In this document: piece after piece, positions 44,267-55,700 of the stretch | Position numbering within the stretch: the stretch's first letter is position 1 | Layout: each line of letters starts with the position of its first letter | DNA from: Closterium sp. NIES-65 | Taxonomy: Eukaryota > Streptophyta > Zygnematophyceae > Desmidiales > Closteriaceae | Direction of reading: 5' to 3' | Length of the DNA stretch: 64,000 nt | Assembly: GCA_948144175.1 (NCBI GenBank) | Contig: CANXME010000428.1 | Coordinates: 1-64,000, forward strand | The notes under the pieces: generated by a model | Seen by the model: only the letters and a program-made list of their open reading frames with translations | The model's database searches: none | What the model was told of the DNA's origin: nothing | Made by a program: the position numbers and the translations under genes

Positions 44267-45377
44267 CTAGGAACCAGCGGAGGAATTCGCAGAGTTTGCC
44301 GAGATTCACTCGAGATGATGTTGCCAAGCCGATCTGGTTTGAACCTCGGTGTTGGTTTGACTCAATTCGACCCAACAGGTTCAATTCGACTAGTGGACTG
44401 GACTGGTTTGACTTGAGTTCGGTACTTGCTCAGCCCGACCTGAGACTGACCCGAGATGAACCCATAAACAACCCACGTCACTCTCACCACCTACCTCCTC
44501 CTGCCACTGCTCATCCTTCAATAAGAAAGCTGCTGGCACCCAGCAGCCTCGCTACTGGTGACCTCCTGGTGCTGTGCTGGTGGCCCATCATTAGCCCACG
44601 TGCCTATCCCCACCTACCTCCTCCGCCCTTTGCTCATCTAGCAAGTACGCCACCACCTCCAAACCACCCAGCACCCCCGCGGCCTGCCCAGCCTTGCCTC
44701 AACCGTGACCCACAGTCACCTACAAGCATCAAGCAGCCCGCCACCTCTCACTCACTCAAAGCACACCTTCCTTCTTCCTCTACCTGGCCATGCTCAAAAC
44801 CCGCCATAGGGTACCCAGTGGCCCAGCCCCGCCCAGCAATGCGCAGCCCCACCCAGCCTTGCCTGGCACCACAAGAATCACCTACAAGGCAAGGCATCAC
44901 ACCACGAGCCTCCTCTCTCTGCTCCCAGACAAAAACCGCCAAGGGGCTTTCAGCGGCCCGGCTTCCCCCAGCTTCGCCTGCAGCCTGTCATGCACCTCCA
45001 CCACGTCAGCAGCCTCTAGCTAGCATGCTGCTGAGGGGGTGAGCCATGCACTGCGCTATAGAGGCAGGCAGGAGAGTTGGTGGGGCTCAAGTCAGTGTGG
45101 GAGAAGCAGGCGCAGAGCTGGAGTAGGGAGCGGTGGGGGGAGGGAGGGGAAGAAGGGGGAGGGGGGGAACAGGTAAACAGCATAGGGGTTTATGGGAGGG
45201 ATGTGGGGGACAATGTCGCAGGGGCACGGAGTCAGTGGAGTGGAGTAGAAGTCCCCTGGAGTGTGTAAGAGAAGCGGGTGTGGAGCTGGTGGTAAGTGGG
45301 GTCAGGAAGGGAGTCACGGGGCGGAGCATGGGTCACAAGAGCAGTGCGGCCAGCAGCTAGGGGAGCGCAGCAGCGCG
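44267..45377. other. Unassigned DNA between element B and gypsy element F
   Basis: Starts at the broken end of B. 44330-45040 is C/A-rich and open in one frame but has no domain. 45078-45377 is G/A-rich and probably the leader of element F. I find no 5' LTR of F (no TGTCACCGCATATGC) and no 3' LTR of B here. Confidence 0.5.
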
Positions 45378-46433
45378 ATGCGATCGCTGGGCCGGCCGAG
45401 GCGGAGAGAAAAGCGGGACGACTGCGGGTCTCGCTCGCCCGACTGGCGCCACGCGCGGAGAGAGGCTTACGGAGGGGAAAGGCTCTCACCAGAGCGCCGC
45501 CAGCAGCAGAGCCGAAGGGGGGACGCCTGGTTGCCGTCGCCAGAAAGGCGGCCGTGGCGCGAGGCGAGCAGATGGGAGGAGCGGGAGGTGCGCAGGCTGC
45601 TGCCGCCACAGTGGGGACGGGCGGAAGGGTGGGGAGGATCGAGGGAGAGGCGGTACGAGTCAGGCGGAAGTGGCCAAGAGGGCAGAACGGAGGGCGGAAC
45701 GCTGGCGCAAGGGGCAGAGCGGGCGCGGGAGGCTAGAGAGGGTATGCAGAGAGCACGGGCGAGGGAAACAGAGAGGGGTCGGCCGGAAGGGGCCAGCGAA
45801 TCATGGGGAGAGGGGCGAGGGGGTAGCAACGGCACCCCGAGGGTAGAGGTGCCCGCCAGATTCTCAGGTGACCAGCGTGCAGGGCCGACCCTCAAGAACT
45901 ATCTCATGCAGGTGGGGAATGTGCGGTACCGCTGCAACCGGCACCACATGGACCCAATGGACTTCTTCTTGAGTCTGCTGAACACGCCGGAGGGAGAGGC
46001 CGAGACGCTCTACCGCATGAAGATGGAGGAACTGCTGTGGAGGGCGGGGAGGTACGGCGAGGACCCCACCGAGGCATTCTTGGAGCGACTGCAGCGGCAA
46101 TTCCCAGGTCATACGGCAGAGCGCATAAGGGAGTTCTAGGAATTCAACAGGGGCCGGACTGAGTCGCTACTGACCTACTACAACCGGCTGATCAATGTGG
46201 CGGAGGACGTGAGATGCATGGACAGCAGTCTTCTCATCAGCAAGTTTCTGGGGGGCTTGGACGAGGCCTTAGGAGGGGGGCTGAGGATGAGGGTGTATGA
46301 GCTAGGAGCGGATGCAAGCCTGGAGGAGGTGTTCGCTCTGGCTGAGAGAGTGGAGCTCGCACAAAGGAAATTTGAGGCGTATCTTCCCAGGCCAGCAGAG
46401 AGGAGCAGGCGCCAACGTGGGCGGCGGCAATGA
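45378..46433 (+). pseudogene. gag: Element F Gag
   Basis: Begins at ATG 45378 (MRSLGRPRRREKRDDCG) with a long Arg/Glu/Gly-rich N-terminus of about 155 residues. A gypsy-type Gag core follows: PARFSGDQ, LKNYLMQVGNVRYRC, TEAFLERLQRQFPGHTAERI, TESLLTYYNRLINVAEDV, FLGGLDEALGGGLRMRVYEL. A TAG at 46137-46139 falls between REF and EFNRGR and is probably a mutated CAG or TGG. The frame ends at TGA 46431-46433, overlapping the next frame. Confidence 0.75.
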
Positions 46434-47515
46434 TACCAGGAGGAAGAGGGAGAACGGAGGGATGGGGGGAGACAGGGACGGACACGAGGACATGCCACAG
46501 GTGCAGACAGCCAGGCCATCTGCGCAGGGATTGCAAGAACTGTGATGGGTGTGGGAAGCCAGGGCACAGGAAGCGGGAGTGCCCGGATGCAGCCAGGTGT
46601 GAAAGCTGCAAGAGGTAGGGACATGAGGCGAAGGATTGCTACCAGAGGGAAGGGGGGAGTAGGAGGCATCCAGAGGAGCTGCAGCGGCAGATTAGCAGGT
46701 TGCAGGCACAGCTGAGGGCGACCGGGCTGAAGGGGGAGGCAGAGGCCAGGATGTACGCGGGAGATGGGGGAGGAGAGGAGGTGGAGCAGTATGTGCAGTG
46801 TGCTCTCATGGCGTGGAGAGGAAGGGAGGAGATGGGGCTGAGGAGTGGAGGCAAGGATGGCAGGCGGGAGCATGGAAGGAAGGAACAGGTGAAAGGAGAG
46901 AAGCCAGCCAAGCCAGCCCAGGAGCCAGTCCCCGCACGCCATCCCCAAGAGAGGCTGGCATGCCAGACCTCGGTGCTGCTGCTGGAGAAGGGAGCCATGG
47001 AAGTGGAGGGGGTGAAGGTAAAGACAGCCATCGTAGATACAGGTGCGCAGAGTGTGATGTTGGGCAAGGGGATGGCTGAGAGGCTGGGATTGCTGGCACC
47101 GTAGAGGCATGTGGCTAAGGAGATGCTGGTGATGACAGCGGAAGGAGGGGAGCCGAAGTGGATGCCATGCACACGGACGCCCATAGAAGTGACACTGCTG
47201 CCGGGGGGGGGGGAACACGAAACCAAGATCTGCATGAAGTGTGGGATTTCCGAGTCGGAGGACTTTGACGTGCTGGTGGGCACCGAGTTGGTGTATGCGG
47301 TAGGGATGACCATATGCACATGGGCGGAGAAGGTAGAGTTTAGGACTAGATACTTGAAGAGGGAGGGGCCGCTGGGAGAGCTGCCAGTGCAGTTCGTGAA
47401 GGTGGAGCCGAAGAGAGCTTACCAGGCCGTGGGGGAACGGCTGCCGGGGGAGCAAGGAGGGCAGTCAGGGATGGGAGGAGCGCCCATAATGAAGGAGATG
47501 GACAAGCCACAGTAG
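46376..47515 (+). pseudogene. pol: Element F nucleocapsid and protease
   Basis: This frame is -1 relative to Gag and overlaps it at 46376-46433. It holds three CCHC knuckles: CHRCRQPGHLRRDC, CDGCGKPGHRKREC and CESCKR*GHEAKDC, where the star is TAG at 46616-46618 (CAG expected). The aspartic protease shows VKTAIVDTGAQSVMLG (active-site DTGA, near 47035). TAGs at 47102-47104 (AP*RHV) and 47513-47515 (KPQ*QSDW) also interrupt it. Beyond the last TAG the frame runs straight into the methyltransferase. The -1 overlap may be a natural frameshift site or a one-base indel. Confidence 0.8.
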
Positions 47516-48510
47516 CAAAGTGATTGGCAGCAGCCCATCCACCTCGTAGAGCTGTTTGGGGGGATAGGGGCAGGGCTGTCCGCAGTGGTGAGGAATGGGA
47601 TAGCAGTGAAGAGATGGACATATGTGGAGAAGGAAGACGGGGTGAGGAGGATGGCAGAGCACCATGCCAGGAAGCTGCAAGCAGAATTCCCAGACCTGCT
47701 GAATGAGGAAATGATCAGCAAGGCGATGGGGGGGACGATCCACGATGTGAAGGACATAGGCGAGGCCGAGGTGGCGAGCTGGGGGCAGGTGGATCTGCTG
47801 GTAGCAGGGTGGGAATGCCAAGGGGTGTCTTGGGCAGGCAAGGGCAAGGGAGGGGAAGATCACAGGACAGGGTTGCTGAAGGATCTATTCCAAATCATGG
47901 AGTGGCTGCAGGAGAGGCAGGGCAGGGTGGCATACTTACTGGAGAATCTGGACCTGGAGGGAGATAGCAGAGAGCCAATCCGACTGGTGAGGGAAAGAAT
48001 CAGGAAGCAGCTGGGAGAAGGGGTGAGCTGTGATGCGGCCAGAATGGGGTCTTATGCGCACAGGCTCAGAATGTACTGGCAGAATGTGGTCCCTGCCGCG
48101 CAGCTGCAAGCAGAGATAGAGGGGGTGAGGCGAGCAGCAGAGAGGAAGGTGCAAGACATCCTGGCACCAGGGCGGACCCCAGCACCGGTGAGTCGCAAGA
48201 GCTACAGCAGGCACGAGCAGTGCAACCAAGTGGGGCAGGAGAGGCAGGCTCTGCCCACGCTGGTGGCATATGTGGGGGCAGCAGGGTACAATTGGGAAGC
48301 AGGGAAGCCTGGGCCAGGGATGGTGTATGACCATAAGAGAGGGAGATGGGAGGAGCCCACGGCACTAGAGCAGGAGCTGGCTATGGGGTACGGAGAAGAC
48401 GCAACAGCAGCACCTGGGGCAAGTGAAGCGGACAGGAGGAGGGCTCTGGGGAATGCAATGGATGGCCACGTGATGAGGTGGCTGATTCAGCGAATGTGGC
48501 GGGAGACGGA
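47516..48510 (+). CDS. C5-cytosine DNA methyltransferase domain inside the gypsy pol
   Basis: Transfers methyl groups to cytosine in DNA. Motifs in the family order: I, IHLVELFGGIGAGLSAV (about 47535-47585, AdoMet-binding FGGIGAG); II, TYVEKE; IV, DLLVAGWECQGVSWAGKG with the catalytic Cys codon at 47816-47818; VI, AYLLENLDLEG (about 47930-47962); VIII, GSYAHRLRMYWQNV (about 48050-48090); IX-like EEPTALEQELAMGYG; X, RRALGNAMDGHVMRWLIQ (about 48436-48490). The overall pattern (acidic VEKE, RTGLLKDLF, AHRLRMYWQN) is nearest the Dnmt3/DRM style by eye. Position IV has Glu before Cys where Pro is usual. No stop or frameshift lies within the domain, and it continues in frame into reverse transcriptase. 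Retroelement-encoded methyltransferases have been described in charophytes and dinoflagellates. Confidence 0.85.
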
Positions 48511-49404
48511 CATGAGATGGGGGCAGGAGGAAGGGAAAGGAGGGATGAAGGCGGAGCCACGGGGAGCATGGAGCTGCCAGGCAAAGGAGGAGGAGAGCTG
48601 GGTGGTGGGGGAAGCGATGAGCAAGGGGGGAAGGGAGGCCATGCAGGGGCTGCTAGCGAGGCACCGGAAGTGTTTCGCTTTCACCATGCAGAAACTGGGG
48701 AGGTGCAAGGCGAAGGAGATGGAGCTGAAGCTGAGCAGCACAGAACCAGTGTTCCAGCGCAGGAGGAAGATGCTGCCCGGGGATGAGGAGATCTGCAAGG
48801 AGAAGATCAAGGAGCTGCTGGAAGCGGGACTGATTAGGAGATCGGAGTCTGAATATGCCACACCAACAGTGCTGGCAGCCAGGCGAGACCTGACAGGGGA
48901 GGTGCTGAGCAGGAGGATGTGTGGAGACTACAGGGCACTCAACAAAATCACCATAGTAGACAGATACCCGATGCCGATGGCGGAGGAGATCTTTCATAAA
49001 CTGGCAGAGGGGGTGTTCTTCACTACACTGGACCTGCGGCAGGGGTTCAACCAGATCAAGATCAGAGACGAGGACATCAGGAAGACGGCCTTTCATGGGC
49101 CAGACGGGCTGTACAAGTGGTTGTACATGCCATTTAGACTGCGAAACGCATCAGCAGTGTTCCAGAGGGTCATGGACAGCATGCTGCGGGGAGTGGAGTG
49201 CGCGGCCTGCTACATAGACGATGTGGTAATCTTCAGCACCACAGAGCAGCAGCACCTGCAGGATGTGGAGAAGACCCCGGCGGTGATTGAAGCAGCAAGA
49301 CTCACCTGCCACCCTAAGAAGTGCAGATGGGGGGATAAGACAGTGCAGTACCTAGGGTATGAGGTGAAAGGGGGACAAATAGGGATCCAACAGGCCAAGG
49401 TGGA
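48511..49404 (+). pseudogene. pol: Element F reverse transcriptase
   Basis: In frame with the methyltransferase. Visible blocks: LLARHRKCFAFTMQKLGRCK, KIKELLEAGLIRRSESEYA, MCGDYRALNKITIVDRYPMP, FFTTLDLRQGFNQIKI, RKTAFHGPDGLYKWLYMPF, and CAACYIDDVVIFS with the catalytic YIDD at about 49211-49222, then KCRWGDKTVQYLGYEV. MPFRLRNASAVFQR replaces the usual MPFGLxNAPATFQR, so two conserved positions differ. The frame is cut after QQAKVD by the LTR of element G. Confidence 0.9.
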
Positions 49405-49774
49405 TGTGAGAGTACGACGGCTTATGCCAGCTATGCTTGCTTGCCTTTACTTTATCATTCTATTTCTAGCATAGGTTAATTATATGTATGCATGAATTGC
49501 TTGATTTCCTAGGCTAGGTGCTTTCCTATATTTTATTATAGTTATAGCACCGAGCTAGGTTGCGTGCACCGAATTCTGGCTTTCCGGTTGCCACCAAATT
49601 GCCTTCTACCGAGTTCGGAAAGGATCTGTTCGGGACGCTTCGCGACCCGCGGAACCTTCGCGTAACACCTGGTTACGGGGCCTTTGTGTCGAGCCTATAC
49701 ATAGCCTCGTGTTGTATCCGGGTGATTCATTCAATTCACACTCTCTTTTCTGAGCTCGATCCTAGATCCTCACA
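49405..49774 (+). repeat. 5' LTR of element G (about 370 bp)
   Basis: Begins TGTGAGAGTACGACGG and ends ATCCTCACA, so the 6-bp ends TGTGAG/CTCACA are inverted copies. It interrupts the F frame at KVD. No second copy is left for comparison. Confidence 0.7.
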
Positions 49775-49795
49775 CTTGGTAATCAGAGTCTGTTT
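49775..49795 (+). promoter_or_regulatory. Primer-binding site of element G
   Basis: CTTGGTAATCAGAGTCTG follows the LTR and resembles the initiator-tRNA-Met complement with an extra base (TGGTA-ATCAGAG). From here to the gag start near 50206 is a non-coding leader. Confidence 0.5.
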
Positions 49796-50205
49796 GCACG
49801 CGAAGTTTTTCGACCGCTAAAACCTAGCTTTTAAAACTGCGGGGGCGACGACGGAAAGCGCCGATTTTGGGTACGTAAACGAGTTCTGCGCTATTTTCTA
49901 ACGTCCCCCTCGAACCGGTTTTCGAACCCTCCTCAGGTCGAGTGGCGAAAAAGTTGGAATTTCGACCATCGGATCGATTCGAATCTCAACGGCCTCAAGA
50001 ATTTCGCCCAAAAAGGTTGGAATTTGGAGCGTCGGATCGAACTTCTTCTCAACGGCCAAGATCAGACGCGAATTTCGACTAAGGGAGAATAACGCGACCT
50101 ACAGAATCAGCCCTCATCATTTCTGCAGTCAACTCGACTCACAGTAAGATGACCAGCGCCTAAAATTCATATATTTTCATCGCAAATCTTCCTATAAATT
50201 GCCAA

Positions 50206-51537
50206 ATGGAGGAAAACGGTGATAATTCCGTACGGAAACCTACAGAGTTACACACCGACCTGGACCAGACGCGAGCGGCACTCCAGCAAATAGACGAGCT
50301 TTTTGCGAACCAGTCGGCAGCCGCCACGGCAGCAACGAACGTAGCGGCGAAAGCAGCAGCGACGTCAGCGCAGCAGCGGGGACACCGACACTTAACCCAG
50401 CAGCAGCGGCAGCGGCTACAATGAATCTTGAGGCAGCACGTCCGAGGCTACCAGAGACATTCAATCCGAATGCGAGAGACACTGACGTTCATCGATTCAT
50501 TGCGACTCTCGAAATTTACTTCGAGGCCGTTGGCTGTACGACCCCGACACACGATGCAATGCGGATTTGGCTCGCAGCGATACTGTTACAAGGCCCGGCG
50601 CTCGAGTGGATTTACAACAGCAATAAGATCCGAGGCGAGGGGTCATAGACGCAGTTTCGGGAAGCTTTAATTCAACGTTTCGAACCAATCAACTCCAGCT
50701 ACATGGCGCGGCAGCAGATTCATCGGCATAAATAGTTTGGCAGTGAAACACAGTACACGCAGCAAATGGAGAGTCTTTTCAACCGAATTACCGACTTGAC
50801 CGAAGGGGAAAAAATCCAAGCGTATACTGAGGGGCTAAAGATGGAAGTCCGCCGACAGGTGATTGCCGCAAACTACAACAACTACCGCGACATGGTGCGT
50901 GCAGCAGAGAGATTCGATGCGATGTGAACCCGAGACACGACGCCACGTGCCGAACCGATCATTTGGCATGAAGCGATCGGCACCACCCACGACCGCCAAC
51001 CCGATGGATATGGACAAGATCGACGCGAAGCAGCAGCCGACAAAATATAAGAAGTGCGAATTTTGCGGCGCAGCAGGACATCGACTCTTGGCGTTTTGGA
51101 AGTTGAAGAAGGTACTAGCGGAGCTGCAGTACAACAACAGTGAGACATCCTCGATGTCGAAAAAAGGAGGACATGATGGCGCGAATTTAAAACGCCACGA
51201 CTGGTCGGCAACAGGGGAAATCGCCGAGACAAATGGAGGCTTCGCGAAACAAGACTCTGCACCGACCGGGAAACTCCACCCGAACACCCCCGAGAGTAAG
51301 AATATTCCCTCTCGAGGTTTTCAAGCCTTTAAGAAATCCAGGGGAGATTTGGAGGCCAAGAAAAAGCCTTCAGACATTATTCAGGTACCTGAGAAGTTGG
51401 GCAAACTACTCCCGGGCGTTGAAAAGGGTCGTGCGTTCCAAGGAGTTCATATTCTCTCCCCGCAGCACAGTGTTAATGCTCCCCATTGCCCACAGGAGAA
51501 GCCTACACAGCTGCAAAGGCGTAAGGGAAGGTTCTAG
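50206..51537 (+). pseudogene. gag: Element G Gag with damaged zinc knuckle
   Basis: An ATG at 50206 opens MEENGDNSVRKPTEL with LDQTRAALQQIDELF. A frame change occurs before 50421, from where the Gag core reads PRLPETFNPNARDTDVHRFI, FEAVGCTTPTHDAMRIW, FREALIQRFEPINS and MESLFNRITDLTEGEKIQ. TAG at 50646-50648 (S*TQF), TAG at 50733-50735 and TGA at 50925-50927 interrupt it. After a +1 shift follows CEFCGAAGHRLLAFW, a zinc knuckle whose last Cys is Phe. The frame ends at TAG 51535-51537. Confidence 0.75.
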
Positions 51538-51599
51538 GCCAAGACGAAGCTGAATAGGCCTCAGATAAATCCTTCCAACCCTACTCAGCAGCTGATATG

Positions 51600-52510
51600 G
51601 AGTGAGCAGCTTCGAGCGCAGGACCGAGGGATGATCTATTCGACGTACCCTACGATCCTATAAACGAGACCATCTACGGTTACCCGGAACAGCAAAAACC
51701 ACTACTACTAGAGGTGATCTGCAATGGGCGACGCCTCCAGGCAATGGTGGACAGTGGTGCATCCCACTCGGTGTGCGACCGCGGGACGTTGGAGAAAATT
51801 GGAGAATTTTCGGAGGAGACCAAGTTCTCGGCAACAATGGTGGACAGTACGAAACTTCCCATCCACGGCGAAGCATCACTGCAGCTACACATTGGGGCGG
51901 TGAGGTGGAAGCCAACGTTGCCGATCACAAACATCAAGGGTTTAGATTTCATCTTGGGGCGAGATTTCTTGAAGCAGTTCAACCCCGAGATCGACTGGGT
52001 CAACAGGAAGGCGTGCATCTACAACAACGGGAAACGAATGGAGCTGCAAAGATGGACGGATATAGGGAGCGTTCCTGAAACGACACTGGCACGGTTCGAA
52101 CGGACTGTAAACGAGAGTAACACAGGATACTTTGCACTGGTCATGGCAGCAGCAGAGGAGGAGAAGCCGAGTTCGGAGCTATCTGTAGCAGTAAATGAGG
52201 TGTTGGATCAGTACAAGGATATAATGTCTGACGACCTACCCGCAGGCGTACCTCCAGCACACACCCACGAGCACGAGATCATGGAGGAACCAGGTATGAA
52301 ACCCGTCTCACGTGCACCATACCGACTGAGTCCGACCGAACTGACGGATATGAAGAAACAGATAGAATATCTACTGGACCGACAAATCCGCCCATCCACC
52401 TCTCCCTACGGTGCACCAGTTCTCTTCACTCCAAAACCAGACGGCAGTCTACGGATGTGCATCGACTACCGTGCACTGAACAAACAGACAGTTGAAAACA
52501 AATACCCCAT
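51600..52510 (+). pseudogene. pol: Element G protease and first part of reverse transcriptase
   Basis: Protease: [19 protein letters not shown] near 51740-51790, followed by [19 protein letters not shown], typical of gypsy proteases. Reverse transcriptase: [74 protein letters not shown]. The open frame ends at KYPI, where element H is inserted at the CCCAT target. Confidence 0.85.
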
Positions 52511-52768
52511 TGATAGAATTGGAACTGAACTGATTGATTAGGAAAGAAGGCACTAGGCCTTAAGTACAAACGAGGTTGGGATGGGCAAGGCTAGGGAAAA
52601 GATGGGATGGGAATCCTAGAAAATCTCCAATTGGTGAGTTGGCAAATTTGCAGGATTACGAGGGAATCCCAACCAGATAGGGTTGGGATCACAAACTACA
52701 CCCAACCTACAAATAACCTACGCGATATAGAATATAGTACACAAAGTGTTGATAGCCTAATTCTAACA
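52511..52768 (-). repeat. 3' LTR of element H (258 bp)
   Basis: In element sense it begins TGTTAGAATTAGG and ends CAATTCTATCA. It matches 58051-58308 with a small number of differences (for example ATAGAATT versus ATTAAATT at the end). Confidence 0.95.
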
Positions 52769-52789
52769 CACCCCCTAGGCTGCAACACA

Positions 52790-55700
52790 TCAGCCACAAG
52801 GAGGCCCAACACCCATGGCCGAGAGGAGGCGGTAATGATTCTCGCGAACAAGCGGCTTGGTAAACAAGTCAGCAAGGTTGCATTCGGAGGCAATGTGTTC
52901 AGCCTTCAGCTGCTCGCGCTGCACCAGCTCACGAATAAAGTAGTGACGGACTTCAATGTGCTTGGTGCGGCCATAGAAAACGGGGTCTTTGGTGAGATGA
53001 ATGGAGCTCTCGTTGTCACACCAAAGCGTTGGGTGGTGGTTGGGGATACCCCTGTTCTGTCAGCAGGAAGGAGAGCCAACGAGCCTCCTGTGCAGCCATG
53101 GTCCCGGCATACAGCTCTGCCTCACAGGTCGACAGTGAGACGGAGGATGACCGAGTGGAGCGCCAACTTACAACCCCACTGCCAAGGGTAAAGCAATACC
53201 CTTGGGACGAGCGCCGATCACTCTGGTCATCAGCATAGGATGAGTCACTGTACCCCTCAAGGCGAACCGGGGAAGTGCCGCCAAGTGTGAGCACATAATC
53301 CTGTGTGCCTTTGAGATAGCGAAGAACCCGCTTGGCGGCAGACCAATGGTGGCGAGTGAAGCGACCAGGTGCAACGTAGCGGGACAGTACACTGACTGGA
53401 TAGGCTAAGTCTGGTCGAGTGCACATCATCGCGTACATGAGGGATCCCACGAGCTCGGGGTAAGGCTTGTCACAGGGCTCAGATGAGGGAACGGAGGGTG
53501 CAGTGAGTTGGTGTTGCAGAGAGAGTGGGGTGGGCATTGATGCTGCTTCCTGCATCTGGAACCTCGTCAGAACGTTGTTGATGTAAAACTTCTGTGAAAG
53601 GGTGATGGTGCGGGCTGTGCGATCACGTGTGATTTCCATTCCCAAATATTTTGTCAGCTTCCCAAGATCCTTCATGGCCAGATTCTCACCAAGTGCGGTT
53701 TTGACTGTTGCCAGCTCAGTCTGATCCTTGGTGACAAGGATCATGTAATCGACATAAACGAGGATGAAGAACCGGGAGGGTGTTGCTTTGATGAAGAGGC
53801 TGGGGTCAGAGGTGGATGGGTGAAAGTCGAGGGACCCTAAGGTGCTCTTTAGCTTGTTGTGCCATTCCCGGGGAGCTTGCTTGAGGCCATACACTGGCCG
53901 ATTCAGCTTCCATAGTAGTGCCTGGTAGAAAAGGAGTTGGAAATCCTTCGGGCCGCTCCATATAGATTTCCTCTTGAAGGATCCCTTGCAGGGACGCAGA
54001 AGACACATCCATGCAGTCAACCTCCATGTCATCTCGAGCAGCGACATCGAGAAGGGTGCGCAGTATGGGAGGTTTGGCGGTGGGAGAGAATGTCTCAAAG
54101 AAGTCCAGTCCATGCTTTTGGGTAAATCCCTTGGCACAGTACCGGGCTTTGAAGACAGGAAATTCGCCTGGAAGTTGTTTCACCCGAAAGACCCGTTTTC
54201 CCTTCACAATGTTGACGTCGGAGGGAGGAGAGACGTCTGTGAAAGTTCCTGTGTGAACGAAGGCCTCACATTCTGCGACAATGGCCCCCAACCACTGAGC
54301 GGCGTGAGGACCACAGACTGCTTCAGCATAGGTGAGAGGTGTGGGGATGGAGGGGTTGTCGGAGAAATTGAGGGTGGGAGAGTCTGCGATGTCTGGAAAG
54401 AGGAAGCAGAGTGCGTGGATGGCAAAGCCGATATCAATCAACTCCTCATGTGTCTTCAAGGAGGGATGGCATGAGAGAAAAATCACCCCCGACAGGAGGA
54501 GGATTGAGAAAGACGCGAACGGAAAGGGAGAACGGTTGTGGAGGTGTGCGAGAGCGGGTGCGAGAAGCGATGGGTGAGGGAGGTGGGGCCGGAGTAGGCG
54601 CAGCGGAAGGGGAGGTGGGAGTGGGAGGGAGAGTGGAGATAGGATCGGGATCAGGGGTGGGAGCAGGAGGAGGAGGAGCTGGGTGACGGCGTTGGTAGGT
54701 TTTGAGAGGAACGGGCTCGGTAGGAGGAGATGCGAGAGGAGATGGAGGAGGGGTAGCGGAGGAGGGAGGGAGCGAGGGAGACTGTGTGGTACTGGAGGGG
54801 GAAGCGGGTGATGGGGGATCAGAAATGGTGGAGGGAGCGGGAAGAGGAGGAGATGGAGTGTCGGGAAGAGGGAGACTGTCAAAGTCAGCCCAAGTAAGGG
54901 AGGGAGGCGGAGGAGAGGGGGAAGCCTTGGAGGAGGGGTAGAATGGGTGGGACTCATCAAAGTAAACTCCCGACTGCGATAGAGCTTGTTGGTGGAAGGA
55001 TGGAGGAAGAGATAGTCTGGCGAATCTAAGTTGTGCCCGATGTATACGCACGTGATCGTTTTGGGAGCAAGTTTGCCGCCAGCTGCACGACGGGCTTGGG
55101 AGTTGAGGGCATAGGAAGTGCACCCCCATACACGAAGAGGGCGGACGGATGGCTTTTGACTCGTCCATAGCTCAGCGGGGGTGGTGTGGGTGTGATGAGG
55201 ATGGGGATGGAGATTGTGGAGGGCGGCAGCATGAAGCATGGCGTACCCCCAGAGAGAGGGAGGGGCGGAGGCGTGCGTGAGGAGGCAGCGAGCAATCTGC
55301 ACCAATGTACGGTTCCGGCTTTCGGCAATACCGTTCTGTTGGGGAGTATCCGGGAGAGTGAAGGTCTGACGGATACCCTCAGTGGAGCAGTAAGCTTTGA
55401 GAGTGTTGTTGCGGAATTCACCGCCACCGTCAGAGTGAAGGACCTTGATGGTGGTTTTGAAGTGTTTATGAGCCTGCTTTGCCCATTCAATGATGACGCC
55501 TGGGGCTTCGGATTTGGAGGAGAGAAGGTGGACAAACACATAGCGGGGATAGTCATCAATGATGACAAGGAAGTAAAAGTGTCCACCGCGAGAGCGAACA
55601 GGAGCTGGGCCCCAAAGGTCCATGTGCACGCGATCAAGAGGTGCAGTGGAGATGGACTCAGTGGGGGGATGGGGCTGTTCACGAAGCTTGCTCTGTGCAC

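Noticed and set aside
44089-45042. Open frame running out of element B into flanking DNA as a fusion gene
   Set aside because: It is out of frame with the B polyprotein and the flanking part is Pro-rich without any domain.
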